Source: Lachnospiraceae bacterium
Lineage (GTDB): Bacteria; Bacillota; Clostridia; Lachnospirales; Lachnospiraceae
Assembly: GCA_017473905.1 (NCBI GenBank)
Contig: JAFUJA010000017.1
Span: 1 to 43,642, forward strand
Length of the DNA stretch: 43,642 nucleotides
Direction: 5' to 3'
Of the stretch, positions 32,954 through 42,693 are shown piece by piece; positions within the stretch are counted from its first letter, which is position 1; every line of letters begins with the position of its first letter. The position numbers and the translations under genes are program-made. The notes below the pieces were generated by a model. The model was not told the DNA's origin and did no database searches. It was given only the letters and a program-made list of their open reading frames with translations.

Positions 32954-34693
32954 CTATTTCTCTACTCTTTCAATTGCACCGAATTTACACTTCTGCATAC
33001 ATAAGGTACAACCGTTGCACATGGTTTCATCGATTACCACGGTACCGTCTTCCGCCTTCTTCATTGCGGGGCATCCGGGTTTCAAACACATGCCGCATTT
33101 TTTACATGCATCGGAATTTACCACACATTTATGTGTAGAAACATTGGTTTTTAACAATGCACAGGGAGCCTGGGCTATGATAACGGAAACCGCATCTCTT
33201 GCAACTTCACGCTTCACAACTTCTTCCAGTTCTGCTGTTGCAAAAGCATCTACAACGGTTACATGTTCTACACCGATGGCTTTGCAAAGTGCATACAAAT
33301 CAATAGCGTAGGTTTCTTCACCCATCAGGGTTTTTCCTGTAGCCGCATGGTCCTGATGTCCGGTCATACCGGTTGTAGAGTTATCCAAAATCATAACGGT
33401 TCCGGTACCCTTGTTGTAAACCATGTTCATCAATGAATTAACACCTGTATGTAAGAATGTAGAATCACCGATGACAGCAACCCAGTTTTTAATATAATCC
33501 TTACCTTTTGCCTTTTCCATACCGTGAAGGGTTGAAATACTTGCACCCATACAAACGGTGGTATCAATCACATTCAAAGGAGCAACTGCACCTAATGTAT
33601 AACATCCGATATCTCCGGCACCATGAATTCCAAGTTTATTTAAAACAGAGAATACACTTCTGTGAGGGCATCCGGGACAAAGAATGGGAGGACGTGCGGG
33701 CACTTTTGCCGCTTCTTCAAGGACAAGTTCCTGTTTTAAAATTGCCTTACGAAGCATGTTTGCACTGTACTCACCCTGTACGGTAAAGATTTCTTTGCCG
33801 ATTGCAGGAATACCCCATGATTTTACCTGTTCTTCAATAACAGGCTCTAATTCTTCCACGATATAAAGAGTATCCACCTTGGAAGCAAACTCCGTAATAA
33901 GTTTCTTGGGAAGAGGATGCACCAGACCAAGCTTTAATACGGAAGCCTCAGGAAGAACTTCTTTTACATACTGATAAGGAATACCGCTGGTAATAACACC
34001 AATCTTGGTATCTTTATAAACGGCCTTATTAATTTCCATGGTATTGGCATCTTCAGCCATATCTTTTAAACGCTTCTCAACGAAAAGATGACGCATTTTG
34101 GCATTGCCGGGCATCATAACGTTCTTTGCAGCGTTTCTTTCATAAACCTTATCTTCCACTTCCACTCTGGGGCAAAGTTCTACCACACCCTGGGAATGTG
34201 CAAGTCTTGTTGTGGTACGAAGCATAATGGGAGTATCATACTTTTCACTCAACTCATATGCAAGCTTTGTAAATTCTTTTGCTTCGTTACTGTCTGAGGG
34301 TTCTAACACAGGAATCTGTGCAGTTCTTGCCACACTTCTGGAATCCTGTTCATTCTGGGAAGAATATAATCCCGGATCATCTGCCGCAACGATAACAAAA
34401 CCACCGTTTACTCCTATATAAGACATTGTAAAAAGAGGATCGCTTGCCACATTTACGCCTACATGCTTCATGGAAGCCATTGCACGTACACCGCTTAAGG
34501 AAGCACCAATTGCCACTTCGCAGGCTACCTTTTCATTGGGAGCCCACTCTGCATAAATTTCAGGGTACTTCACAATATTCTCGCTGATTTCCGTACTGGG
34601 GGTTCCGGGATATGCTGCAGATACTTTTACACCTGCTTCATATGCTCCGCGGGCAATTGCCTCATTACCCAACATGATTTTTTTCTCGTTCAC
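32954..34693 (-). CDS. iorA: Indolepyruvate:ferredoxin oxidoreductase, alpha subunit
   Basis: A 579-residue thiamine diphosphate enzyme subunit. It has the pyrimidine-binding region (MLGNEAIARGAYEAGV, YPGTPSTEI), the diphosphate-binding GDIGCYTLG...VCMGASIS segment, and a carboxy-terminal ferredoxin-like domain (CKKCGMCLKPGCP, CNGCTLCMQKC) holding two [4Fe-4S] clusters. The start is ambiguous: the GTG at 34693 has GGAG 6 bases before and gives the usual amino end, while the ATG at 34705 directly abuts GGAAAGG. I chose the GTG. It is the first gene of an iorA-iorB-paaK-ACT operon. Confidence 0.93.
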   Translation of the reverse strand: MNEKKIMLGNEAIARGAYEAGVKVSAAYPGTPSTEISENIVKYPEIYAEWAPNEKVACEVAIGASLSGVRAMASMKHVGVNVASDPLFTMSYIGVNGGFVIVAADDPGLYSSQNEQDSRSVARTAQIPVLEPSDSNEAKEFTKLAYELSEKYDTPIMLRTTTRLAHSQGVVELCPRVEVEDKVYERNAAKNVMMPGNAKMRHLFVEKRLKDMAEDANTMEINKAVYKDTKIGVITSGIPYQYVKEVLPEASVLKLGLVHPLPKKLITEFASKVDTLYIVEELEPVIEEQVKSWGIPAIGKEIFTVQGEYSANMLRKAILKQELVLEEAAKVPARPPILCPGCPHRSVFSVLNKLGIHGAGDIGCYTLGAVAPLNVIDTTVCMGASISTLHGMEKAKGKDYIKNWVAVIGDSTFLHTGVNSLMNMVYNKGTGTVMILDNSTTGMTGHQDHAATGKTLMGEETYAIDLYALCKAIGVEHVTVVDAFATAELEEVVKREVARDAVSVIIAQAPCALLKTNVSTHKCVVNSDACKKCGMCLKPGCPAMKKAEDGTVVIDETMCNGCTLCMQKCKFGAIERVEK

Positions 34694-34805
34694 CGTTTTC
34701 TCCATCCTTTCCGTATTTAAAGAATTTCTTTTTATCAATTTAAAAATAATCAATTGCAGCATGCCTAAAATCCATATTCAAAACATACTGCATTTTATAT
34801 AAAAA

Positions 34806-35150
34806 ATGAGTGAGACTGTAAGCCGGGTTCTGTCGTGAATGATCATCTATCTTGTATTAACGTTACCGCTAATCTCCAGCGACCCACCTGAAAGCAGATC
34901 GGGCAAATCTATGGCTTTCTTTTCGGTCTTGCTTCGAATGGGGTTTACATGTGCCCCGGATGTTACCACCCGGGCGGTAGTCTCTTACACTGCCTTTCCA
35001 CCCTTACCGTTTGCACGGCGGTATATTTCTGTTGCACTATCCTTGGAGTCACCTCCACCGGACGTTATCCGGCATCCTGCCCTGTGAAGCCCGGACTTTC
35101 CTCACCCGTCCCCTTTCGTCATAGACGGGCGCGATCATTCATCTCACTCA
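34806..35150 (-). ncRNA. rnpB: RNase P RNA
   Basis: Catalytic RNA that removes the 5' leader of precursor tRNAs. On the minus strand it shows the universally conserved GAGGAAAGTCCGGGC near the 5' end and ACAGAACCCGGCTTAC near the 3' end, which form P4. The ends pair as P1 (GAGTGAGA with TCTCACTC), which defines 34806-35150, about 345 bases. A T run follows immediately. It lies 10 bases from the stop of the uridine-kinase chimera, so its promoter overlaps that gene's end. Ends are approximate by a few bases. Confidence 0.95.
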
Positions 35151-35158
35151 TATTTTAT

Positions 35159-35188
35159 TTTATACATTGAAACAGCTGCCACCCACAA
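35159..35188 (-). promoter_or_regulatory. rnpB promoter overlapping the kinase stop codon
   Basis: On the minus strand TTGTGG (35188-35183) is followed after 18 bases by TATAAA (35164-35159). The UAA stop of the chimera gene (35162-35160) lies inside the -10 box. Transcription would begin near 35152, as required by the RNA's 5' end. Confidence 0.5.
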
Positions 35189-36815
35189 ATTCTCTTACAA
35201 TGGAATTATTGGGAAGGTTTGCCGTATCCACACTTAAGAAATAAGATAAAAACTTAAGCAGACGTTTCGCTTCATAATATTCCGGTTCATCCGGAGACAC
35301 ACTGTAAAGCAAAGGTTCTGCAAATGGCTTGATTACGGACAATTCATAAATCAAAGCCGAATTAAACATTGCATCCGCACCTTCCTGGAACGGGAAAATA
35401 TTCTCTTCTTCTCCCCTTCTTACGGAAGGCCACATCTGAATGGTTCTGGTAGCGGAAGCACCTCTTGTTCTGGCATCCCGCACCATACGACGAAGCATTC
35501 TGGCATCCGTTGTGGGAATCCGGTTATGCTCGTCAATATTTAAGGTAGTAAGTGCGCTGATATAAACCTTGTATTTACTCTCTGTAGGAAGTGACGAAGA
35601 CATTTTATCATTCAAGGCATGAATTCCTTCAATGACCAGAATATCATCGGGGCCCAGCTGCTTAAAGTTACCTTTGTATTCTCTTTTACCTGTTTTAAAA
35701 TTAAAAGTAGGAATCTCCACTCTTTTCCCTGCAAGCAAATCGCACATATCCCTGTTAAAAAGAGCTACATCAATTGCTTCCAGACACTCAAAATTATAAT
35801 CCCCGTTTTCATCCAGCGGAGTGTCTTCACGATTTACAAAATAATCGTCCACTGCAATAGGATGAGGCTTTAAGCCATGGGTTTTTAACTGGACGGACAA
35901 TCTGTGTGAAAAAGAGGTTTTTCCGGAAGAGGAAGGTCCTGCTATCATAACAAATTTCACGCCGCCACGGTTGGTAATATCATGAGCAATTTCGGCAATC
36001 TTACGTTCCTGAAGTGCTTCCTGAACAAGAAGCATTTCATTCAATCCACCGTTGCAGATGCAATCATTCAAATCACCCACGGAATCAACGCCAAGCTTCT
36101 CTCCCCAGTCCGTTGCTTCCATCATGGTAGCAAATAACTTATCCCGGGCTTCAAATACGGGAACCGTTTCCGGATTGCTGCGTAAAGGAAGATTTAAAAT
36201 GAAACCGTTCTTATAAGGCAGTACATCAAAATATTCCACATATCCCGTATTGGGAAGCATATGTCCGTAATAATAATCATAATATCCATCCAGCTCATAC
36301 ACATTAATGGTGGAACTGCCTCTGTATTTGCAAAGCTTTTCTTTGTCATGCATTCCCTGAGCTGTAAAAAGTTTCACCGCCGCTTCCAAATCCATGGAAG
36401 ACTTCTGAATGGGCAAACCTGCATCTACCAGAGCCTGCATACGTTCTCCGATACGGTCTGCAAGAATTTCATCCGCATGAAAACCGCCTTTTGCACTTAT
36501 GTAAAAACCGCTTCCGATAGAAAATTCTGCCTTGATTTTCTCAATGTTATCAATCCCTATCACATCATATGCTGCTTTCATAAAAAGAAACGTTGCCGTT
36601 CTCACATATGATCTGTGACCGGTAAAGCTTCCAAGGTCATAAAAAACTGCTTCTCCGTCGCAGCCCGGCTTTTTAAAAAGTTCCAGCATCTTTCCGTTAA
36701 AAATAACCCCTGCTATTCTGCTCTTATAAGCATCTGCATAATCTGCTGCGATGTCTTCAAAAGTAAGATTTTCATCGTACTCTTTTACCTGACCGTTAAC
36801 ACTTATCTTCACCAT
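35160..36815 (-). CDS. ThrRS-like / uridine kinase chimera
   Basis: A 551-residue protein with an amino-terminal TGS-like domain (residues 1-65), then a threonyl/alanyl-tRNA-synthetase SAD-like domain (SGFYISAKGGFHADE, GHMLPNTGYVEYFDV), and a carboxy-terminal phosphoribulokinase/uridine kinase domain with Walker A GPSSSGKTS (293-301) and IHALNDKM. Such chimeras are known as nucleoside kinases with editing-like domains; the physiological role of the first half is not clear. GGGGAGG precedes the ATG. It follows nif3 by 19 bases and ends against rnpB. Confidence 0.85.
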   Translation of the reverse strand: MVKISVNGQVKEYDENLTFEDIAADYADAYKSRIAGVIFNGKMLELFKKPGCDGEAVFYDLGSFTGHRSYVRTATFLFMKAAYDVIGIDNIEKIKAEFSIGSGFYISAKGGFHADEILADRIGERMQALVDAGLPIQKSSMDLEAAVKLFTAQGMHDKEKLCKYRGSSTINVYELDGYYDYYYGHMLPNTGYVEYFDVLPYKNGFILNLPLRSNPETVPVFEARDKLFATMMEATDWGEKLGVDSVGDLNDCICNGGLNEMLLVQEALQERKIAEIAHDITNRGGVKFVMIAGPSSSGKTSFSHRLSVQLKTHGLKPHPIAVDDYFVNREDTPLDENGDYNFECLEAIDVALFNRDMCDLLAGKRVEIPTFNFKTGKREYKGNFKQLGPDDILVIEGIHALNDKMSSSLPTESKYKVYISALTTLNIDEHNRIPTTDARMLRRMVRDARTRGASATRTIQMWPSVRRGEEENIFPFQEGADAMFNSALIYELSVIKPFAEPLLYSVSPDEPEYYEAKRLLKFLSYFLSVDTANLPNNSIVREFVGGSCFNV

Positions 36816-36834
36816 AGTTTTTGCCTCCCCTAAA

Positions 36835-37617
36835 TTATATTATTTTTCCGATTTCACCCTGGGTCGAAGCCAGGATGGTCAATTCGGGCACTTCCCTTTT
36901 TAAGTATTCCCTGATATAGGGAATGAACATCTTCTCTAACCCAAAATGTCCCGCATCAATCAGACTGATTCCTGATGCAATGGCATCCAATGCACTGTGG
37001 TAATCAATGTCCCCCGTGATTAATACGTCACAATCTGCTTTGATGGCATGAGGAATCATACTTTTTCCGGAGCCGGTGGAAATTGCTGCTTTTACCATTG
37101 TTTCACCCATATCCCCATATACCGTAACATGGTCAAGCGCAAATATTCTTTTTACTTGTTCCGCAAGTTCCTGCAACGTAAGATGTTCTTTTAAGAACCC
37201 ATACCGTCCTATGCCCTCCTTGGATATTTCATCCTCAAAGGTAACATCAAGCACTTCTTTGGAAGTAAGTCCCAGCATGTCCGCTGCCTCATCTGCCATC
37301 CCCATCACATCAAAATTGGTATGCATGCAATAGCAGCAAATGTTATTCTGAGCCAGTTTTAAAATCCGTCGTCCGGTTATATCCTCCGCAACAACTCTTT
37401 TTATCTTGCCGAAAATCAAAGGATGATGGGCAATTACCATATCCACGCGATTTTCAATGGCTTCCTGTATTACCTCGTCGGTTACGTCAACGGACAAAAG
37501 TACCTTCTGTACTTCCTTACCGCCACCGCCTACAAGAAGACCGGAATTGTCCCACTCCAGTGCATAACAGGGTGGCGACAGTTCTTCCAAACGCTTCATC
37601 AGTTCATCGCACTTCAT
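36835..37617 (-). CDS. Nif3-like dinuclear metal protein
   Basis: A 260-residue Nif3/YqfO family protein that forms hexamers and carries two metal ions. The signature ALEWDNSGLLVGG (residues about 18-30), AHHPLIFG (about 60-67), HTNFD and the GDIDYHSALDA / DAGHFGLEKMF region that completes the site are present. The function is not firmly known; some members act in iron or NAD metabolism or as GTP-cyclohydrolase-like enzymes. The ATG at 37617 follows AAGGAGG and is chosen over the in-frame start at 37638. It is in the rpoD operon, 26 bases after trmK. Confidence 0.88.
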   Translation of the reverse strand: MKCDELMKRLEELSPPCYALEWDNSGLLVGGGGKEVQKVLLSVDVTDEVIQEAIENRVDMVIAHHPLIFGKIKRVVAEDITGRRILKLAQNNICCYCMHTNFDVMGMADEAADMLGLTSKEVLDVTFEDEISKEGIGRYGFLKEHLTLQELAEQVKRIFALDHVTVYGDMGETMVKAAISTGSGKSMIPHAIKADCDVLITGDIDYHSALDAIASGISLIDAGHFGLEKMFIPYIREYLKREVPELTILASTQGEIGKII

Positions 37618-37643
37618 TCCGGATTCCTCCTTTGCCATTTCTT

Positions 37644-38411
37644 CTAAAAACAGGATAACGCATATAAAAGTACTTCTTCTTCACATTCTATTTCCCACAG
37701 ACGCTGACCCGTCCGAAGGGAATCACCGTGAGAAGAAAGATTCGACCGAATGCCCTGTATCCTCTTATGTTCTTTTTCAAGGAATTCTTTTAACAGAGGA
37801 TTTTTATTTGTTATGTTAACTTCTCCATACATTTCATATGCAAGTTTCTCTAGGTTTTTTGTCAAACCCTCTTTTGTTATTATGTTAACCAAAAATTCAT
37901 CTGCTTCATTTACGCAGGAAGCCTGTGCAAAAGTTTCGGGCGGCAGAAGACGCATCATAAAATAATACTTTCCGTCTTCATATGCCATACATTCCTCTTC
38001 GGTTACAAAGCCCCATGCTGCCAAGGTTCTTCTTACCAGCCAGAGTTCCGACTGGGGTTGGAGAATTACCTGTTGCATTTTACTTACTTTTTCACGGTCA
38101 TTCCATAAAATCCGAAGTGCCAGAGGTCCGCCCATACCGGCACAGACGCATCCTTCCGCTTCTCCTACCGTAAGTTTGTTCAGACCATCGGAAAGACGGG
38201 TTTCTATGTAGTCACCAAACCCTGAACGGAGAATGGTTTCTTTTGCCCTTTCCAAAGGCCCCCGGTTAACATCCATGGCAATGACACGTTTACAACGCTT
38301 CTGTTCTGTCAGAAAAACAGACAAATACCCGTGGTCACATCCCACATCAGCAATTACCTCCGCCGGCTGAACCAGTGCGGCAACCGCTGAGAGTCTGATA
38401 CCTAAATCCAT
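37644..38411 (-). CDS. trmK: tRNA (adenine22-N1)-methyltransferase
   Basis: A 255-residue SAM-dependent enzyme that makes m1A22 in tRNA, specific to Firmicutes and relatives. Motif I (IADVGCDHGYLSVFL, about 19-33), AMDVNRGPLERA and the catalytic AGMGGPLALRIL loop are clear. AGAGAGG precedes the ATG at 38411. It lies between rpoD and nif3, the standard position in this block. The carboxy part is coiled-coil-like. Confidence 0.94.
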   Translation of the reverse strand: MDLGIRLSAVAALVQPAEVIADVGCDHGYLSVFLTEQKRCKRVIAMDVNRGPLERAKETILRSGFGDYIETRLSDGLNKLTVGEAEGCVCAGMGGPLALRILWNDREKVSKMQQVILQPQSELWLVRRTLAAWGFVTEEECMAYEDGKYYFMMRLLPPETFAQASCVNEADEFLVNIITKEGLTKNLEKLAYEMYGEVNITNKNPLLKEFLEKEHKRIQGIRSNLSSHGDSLRTGQRLWEIECEEEVLLYALSCF

Positions 38412-38425
38412 GCCGACCTCTCTTT

Positions 38426-39547
38426 TTAATCCAAAAAGTCTTTTAACTTACGGCTTCTGCTGGGATGACGAAGTTTTCTTAAAGCCTTTGCTTCAATCTG
38501 ACGGATACGCTCTCTGGTAACGCTGAATTCCTTACCTACTTCCTCAAGGGTTCTTGCCTTACCGTCATCAAGTCCGAAACGGAGTCTTAACACTCTCTGC
38601 TCTCTTTCCGTCAATGTTCCCAGTACCTTACTTAATTCTTCACGTAAAAGTGTGAAAGCCGCAGCATCTGCGGGAATGGGCACGTTTTCATCCTGAATAA
38701 AATCTCCGAGGTGGCTGTCTTCTTCTTCACCGATAGGGGTCTCAAGAGAAACGGGTTCCTGGGAAATTTTAAGAATTTCTCGCACTCTGTCTTCCGGCAT
38801 TTTTAATTCTGCCGCAATTTCTTCAGGGGTCGGTTCACGACCTAATTCCTGAAGTAACTGTCTGCTGACACGAATTAATTTATTAATGGTTTCAACCATA
38901 TGAACAGGAATACGAATGGTTCTTGCCTGGTCTGCAATTGCTCTGGTGATAGCCTGACGAATCCACCAGGTTGCGTATGTGGAGAACTTGTATCCTTTTC
39001 TGTAATCGAATTTTTCAACAGCCTTAATCAGACCAAGGTTACCTTCCTGAATCAAATCAAGGAACAAAAGACCACGGCCTACATAACGCTTCGCAATACT
39101 AACTACAAGACGGAGATTGGCTTCCGCAAGGCGCTTTTTAGCTTCTTCATCACCCAATTCCATTTTCTTTGCAAGTTCAATTTCTTCTTCCGCACTTAAA
39201 AGGGGCACCTTACCGATTTCTTTTAAGTACATTCTTACAGGATCTTCGATGCTGATGCCTTCGGGAACGGACAAATCAATGTTTTCTACGTCAACATCCT
39301 GATCATCATCTCCTGCCATAAGGATTTCATCATCTACAATATCGTCATCATCTTCAGACATTCTGACAACATCTACGTTGTTCTGCTCCAAAGTTTCCAC
39401 GATTTTGTCAAACTGTTCTTCGTCCAGATTTAACTCTGCAAAAAAAGAAGCAATTTCCTGATAATCCATTATATTTTTCTTTTTCTTTGCAGATGCGAGA
39501 AGTGCTTTTAACTTCTCGTCAAATTTCGCCTGTGTACTTTCGTCCAT
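38426..39547 (-). CDS. rpoD: RNA polymerase primary sigma factor
   Basis: The 373-residue housekeeping sigma-A/sigma-70. It has a short region 1.1, an acidic stretch (DDDDIVDDE), regions 1.2-2 ([35 protein letters not shown]), region 3, and region 4 with the helix-turn-helix ([15 protein letters not shown]). It directs transcription of most genes here. The ATG at 39547 follows GGAGAATAAG and is preferred over the in-frame start at 39580. It is 14 bases before trmK and 54 bases after dnaG. Confidence 0.96.
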   Translation of the reverse strand: MDESTQAKFDEKLKALLASAKKKKNIMDYQEIASFFAELNLDEEQFDKIVETLEQNNVDVVRMSEDDDDIVDDEILMAGDDDQDVDVENIDLSVPEGISIEDPVRMYLKEIGKVPLLSAEEEIELAKKMELGDEEAKKRLAEANLRLVVSIAKRYVGRGLLFLDLIQEGNLGLIKAVEKFDYRKGYKFSTYATWWIRQAITRAIADQARTIRIPVHMVETINKLIRVSRQLLQELGREPTPEEIAAELKMPEDRVREILKISQEPVSLETPIGEEEDSHLGDFIQDENVPIPADAAAFTLLREELSKVLGTLTEREQRVLRLRFGLDDGKARTLEEVGKEFSVTRERIRQIEAKALRKLRHPSRSRKLKDFLD

Positions 39548-39601
39548 ACTTATTCTCCATCCTTCCGTTGTGCAATGCACATATTTATTTTAAACTTTAT
39601 C

Positions 39602-41365
39602 CTAAAAAATATGCGTTTTGTTTAGTTCCTCCAAGGTTTTCTTTGCTTCTATCACCTTGGTTAATGCCTGTATATCCGTACCGGACCTTGCGGAATAATA
39701 TTCAAAGCTGTTCTTCTTTACCGCAAGCAAAATATCCCTGAACGCCTTTGCCTCTTCTTCCTCACTGATTTCTTCCAGATGCGTTGTAAAAAGAGCACTT
39801 ACCTGACTTTGCTCTTCCGGGTCTTCAAAAAGACTTACCAGCACCGCCGGATTGGCACTTCCTTTTTCCAAATCAGCAAAGAAACGTTCCGCCACCGCTC
39901 CGTATGTTTCGTCCGTAAAATCTCCGGGAGACAGGTATTTTTTTACCTTCTGATATAGTTCCGGCTTGTCCGCAAGATAAGTTAAAAGAAGCTGTTGTGA
40001 ATGTTTTACATGATCACGCTGCTTTCCCTGATTGGAACTTGCGGGTTTGGGACGCTCCGCCACAGTGACGCCGCCTCTGCTCATGGCATGTTTTACCACC
40101 AGTTCTTTTATCTGATTCTTGGATATGCGGTATCTCTCCGCAACGGCTTCCATGTAACTTTCCCGTTCCACTTCTTCTTCGAATTCGCAAATCATCGTTG
40201 CAACTTCCCTGAAAAAACGCGTTCTGGAGTCCGGATCTTTTAACTGATAATCCCGTTCTGCAATTCTTACCCGGAACAAAAAGCTGTTCTCCGCCTCGTC
40301 AATACGCTTCTGGAATTCCTCGGTTCCCAGATTCCTGATGAACTCGTCCGGATCCTTATAGGGCTGCATATTGATAATCTTGCCGGATAAACCGTTCTGT
40401 CGGAGAATTCCGATAGCCCGCAGTGCCGCTTTGATTCCCGCACCGTCACTGTCGTAAGCCAGCAACACATCTTTGGTATAACGTCTCAAAAGATTGGCTT
40501 GTCCATCCGTAAAAGCGGTTCCCAAAGAAGCCACCGCTTGGTCAAATCCCGCCTGATGCAGGGAAATAACATCCATATATCCTTCGCATAGAATCATATT
40601 GGGTTTTTTTGCCGTTCTGGCAAAATTCAAACCGTACAGGTTCCTGCTTTTATCAAAAATTTCCGTTTCCGGGGAATTTAGGTATTTCGGCTCTCCATCC
40701 CCCATAACACGGCCACCGAAACCGATGACACGGTGATTACTGTCCTGAATGGGGAACATCACCCTGTTCCAGAATTTAGAGCTGATACCTTTCTGTTCCG
40801 AAAAAGATGCCAGTCCCGCATCTTTGATATCACTATCGGAATAACCTTTTTGTTTCAGATAGGTAATCAAATCATTCCCATAAGAACTTGCGTATCCCAG
40901 ACCGAATTTGTGTCTGGTTTCCTCCGTAAGTCCCCTGCGCTCCAGATAATCCATACCGACCTTTCCTTTGTCGGAACGCAACAGATAAAAATAATATCCT
41001 GCGGCTGCCTTATTCACTTCCAGCAATCTTGCTCTGCGGCTGTCTCTTTTTTTGGCCGCTTCCGACTGTTGGCTTTCGGGAAGCTGCACGCCTGCCCTGT
41101 CAGCAAGATACTTGATGGCTTCCGGGAAAGATAAATTTTCGTATTTTTGTAAAAATGTAATTACACTGCCCCCTTCTCCGCATCCGAAGCATTTATACAT
41201 CTGTTTCGTCCGACTCACGGAAAAAGAGGGAGTTTTCTCAGTGTGGAAGGGACAACAGGCGATATAATTACTGCCTTTTTTCTGCAGACGGACATACTGG
41301 GAAATAATGTCTACAATATCGTTCCGCTGCTGTACTTCAGCAATGATTTCTTCGGAATAATACAT
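39602..41365 (-). CDS. dnaG: DNA primase
   Basis: A 587-residue primase that makes RNA primers at replication forks. The amino-terminal CHC2 zinc finger (CCPFHTEKTPSF ... CFGCGEGG, residues about 36-66), the TOPRIM domain (EGYMDVISLHQAGF, AYDSDGAGIKA) and a DnaB-interacting carboxy domain are all present. GGAGG precedes the ATG. It lies between dgt and rpoD in the classical macromolecular-synthesis block. Length is normal. Confidence 0.95.
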   Translation of the reverse strand: MYYSEEIIAEVQQRNDIVDIISQYVRLQKKGSNYIACCPFHTEKTPSFSVSRTKQMYKCFGCGEGGSVITFLQKYENLSFPEAIKYLADRAGVQLPESQQSEAAKKRDSRRARLLEVNKAAAGYYFYLLRSDKGKVGMDYLERRGLTEETRHKFGLGYASSYGNDLITYLKQKGYSDSDIKDAGLASFSEQKGISSKFWNRVMFPIQDSNHRVIGFGGRVMGDGEPKYLNSPETEIFDKSRNLYGLNFARTAKKPNMILCEGYMDVISLHQAGFDQAVASLGTAFTDGQANLLRRYTKDVLLAYDSDGAGIKAALRAIGILRQNGLSGKIINMQPYKDPDEFIRNLGTEEFQKRIDEAENSFLFRVRIAERDYQLKDPDSRTRFFREVATMICEFEEEVERESYMEAVAERYRISKNQIKELVVKHAMSRGGVTVAERPKPASSNQGKQRDHVKHSQQLLLTYLADKPELYQKVKKYLSPGDFTDETYGAVAERFFADLEKGSANPAVLVSLFEDPEEQSQVSALFTTHLEEISEEEEAKAFRDILLAVKKNSFEYYSARSGTDIQALTKVIEAKKTLEELNKTHIF

Positions 41366-41396
41366 CTGTCTGCCTCCTTCCTACTCTATCGAATGC

Positions 41397-42401
41397 CTAG
41401 CCATGCCAGGACTTGGGTACAAAAATTTCATCGTACTGGGCAATGGCAAAACGGTCCGTCATTGCCGCGATGTAATCACAAACCAGCTTTTCCTGAGGTT
41501 CGCCCACATCTAAAAGGCTCTGAATATCCGCGGGAAGCTGTTCAAAATGTTTCATATAATACTCATATAATGTAATCACCAGCGTTTCTGCCTTGCTTTC
41601 TTCACTTTTGGCCTCCGGATTCTGGTATACCCGTTCAAACATAAACTGACGAAGCTTTTTCATGGCATCGGAAACTGCAGGAGACATGATAATATCATCC
41701 TTGTCCCGGCTTGCGGTTACAATGTCATGAATGAAACAATCCAGTCTTTTACCTGTCGTATCTCCCAAAACATCCGCAATTTCCCGAGGAATGTCTGCTT
41801 CCGTAAGGATTCCTCCCCGAATGGCGTCATCCATATCGTGATGCATATAAGCGATTTTATCCGAAAGCCGAACAATTTTACCTTCCAGGGTAGACGGCAT
41901 GGACTCAGTCTGATGATTTAAAATACCATCCCGCACTTCAATTGTCAGGTTCAGACCATGTCCTTCCTTCTCGTACAAATCCACAGTCCGCACACTTTGT
42001 TCATTATGCATAAAACCATAAGGACACACCGTGTCCAGTGCCCGCTCTCCCGCATGTCCGAAGGGAGTATGCCCTAAATCATGTCCCAGTGAAATTGCCT
42101 CTACCAGATCTTCATTCAGACGCAGTGCCTTAGCAATGGTTCTTGCATTCTGGGATACTTCCAGGGTATGGGTCAGACGTGTACGATAATGGTCTCCTTC
42201 CGGAGTAAGAAATACCTGAGTCTTATCCTTTAAACGTCTGAATGCCTTACTATGTATGATTCTGTCTCTGTCTCTTTGAAACACGGGGCGGATATCGCAC
42301 TGTGCTTCCGGACGCAGACGTCCTTTGGAATTCATACTCAGTGTAGCATACGGACTTAAGTATTCTCTTTCATCCTGTTCCAGTTTTTCACGAATTGTCA
42401 T
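41397..42401 (-). CDS. dgt: Deoxyguanosinetriphosphate triphosphohydrolase-like protein
   Basis: A 334-residue HD-domain enzyme that removes triphosphate from dGTP or other dNTPs, possibly lowering nucleotide pools or aiding fidelity. RRLKDKTQVF, the TRLTHTLEVSQ segment, LGHDLGHTPFGHAGE with the HD pair, and YMHHDMDDA are typical. The ATG at 42401 follows GGAG and gives the usual amino end (MTIREKLEQ). The longer frame to 42557 would place 52 non-homologous basic residues over the tRNA promoter, so I reject it. It begins the leftward dgt-dnaG-rpoD-trmK-nif3 unit. Confidence 0.92.
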   Translation of the reverse strand: MTIREKLEQDEREYLSPYATLSMNSKGRLRPEAQCDIRPVFQRDRDRIIHSKAFRRLKDKTQVFLTPEGDHYRTRLTHTLEVSQNARTIAKALRLNEDLVEAISLGHDLGHTPFGHAGERALDTVCPYGFMHNEQSVRTVDLYEKEGHGLNLTIEVRDGILNHQTESMPSTLEGKIVRLSDKIAYMHHDMDDAIRGGILTEADIPREIADVLGDTTGKRLDCFIHDIVTASRDKDDIIMSPAVSDAMKKLRQFMFERVYQNPEAKSEESKAETLVITLYEYYMKHFEQLPADIQSLLDVGEPQEKLVCDYIAAMTDRFAIAQYDEIFVPKSWHG

Positions 42402-42540
42402 GGTCAGCTCCATTTCTGTGACTTGCACATTCGACAACGGATTGATGGGTAAAAGGCTCGTTTTCTGCCCTCTAAAAGTAATATTCTGCGTTTTTTTATT
42501 TTTCCCTTTAAATTTTTTTAAAAATTTTTCAAAAATATCA

Positions 42541-42569
42541 TTGACATTTTTCTCCACCTTTGATAAGAT
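42541..42569 (+). promoter_or_regulatory. Promoter of the tRNA-Leu genes
   Basis: TTGACA (42541-42546) is followed after exactly 17 bases by TAAGAT (42564-42569), a strong housekeeping promoter about 36 bases before the first tRNA. Confidence 0.8.
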
Positions 42570-42604
42570 TGAAAAGTCGCAAAGATAATTCTTATCTGAG
42601 ATAT

Positions 42605-42688
42605 GCGGGGATGCTGGAATTGGCAGACAGGCTAGACTAAGGATCTAGTGTTGGCAGCGACGTGAGGGTTCAAGTCCCTTTTCCCGCA
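42605..42688 (+). tRNA. tRNA-Leu (anticodon AAG)
   Basis: An 84-base class II tRNA with a long variable arm. Acceptor GCGGGGA pairs with TTCCCGC. The anticodon stem CTAGA/TCTAG encloses CTAAGGA, giving anticodon AAG (42639-42641), which reads CUU and CUC leucine codons. The T-arm has GGGTTCAAGTCCC. CCA is not encoded. It is the first of two tRNA-Leu genes, behind the strong promoter at 42541. Confidence 0.95.
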
Positions 42689-42693
42689 TTTTG

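Noticed and set aside
42402-42557. Long amino-terminal extension of the dgt gene
   Set aside because: Starts at a GTG overlapping the tRNA promoter, adds 52 basic residues unlike the family, and a good ribosome binding site precedes the usual start at 42401.
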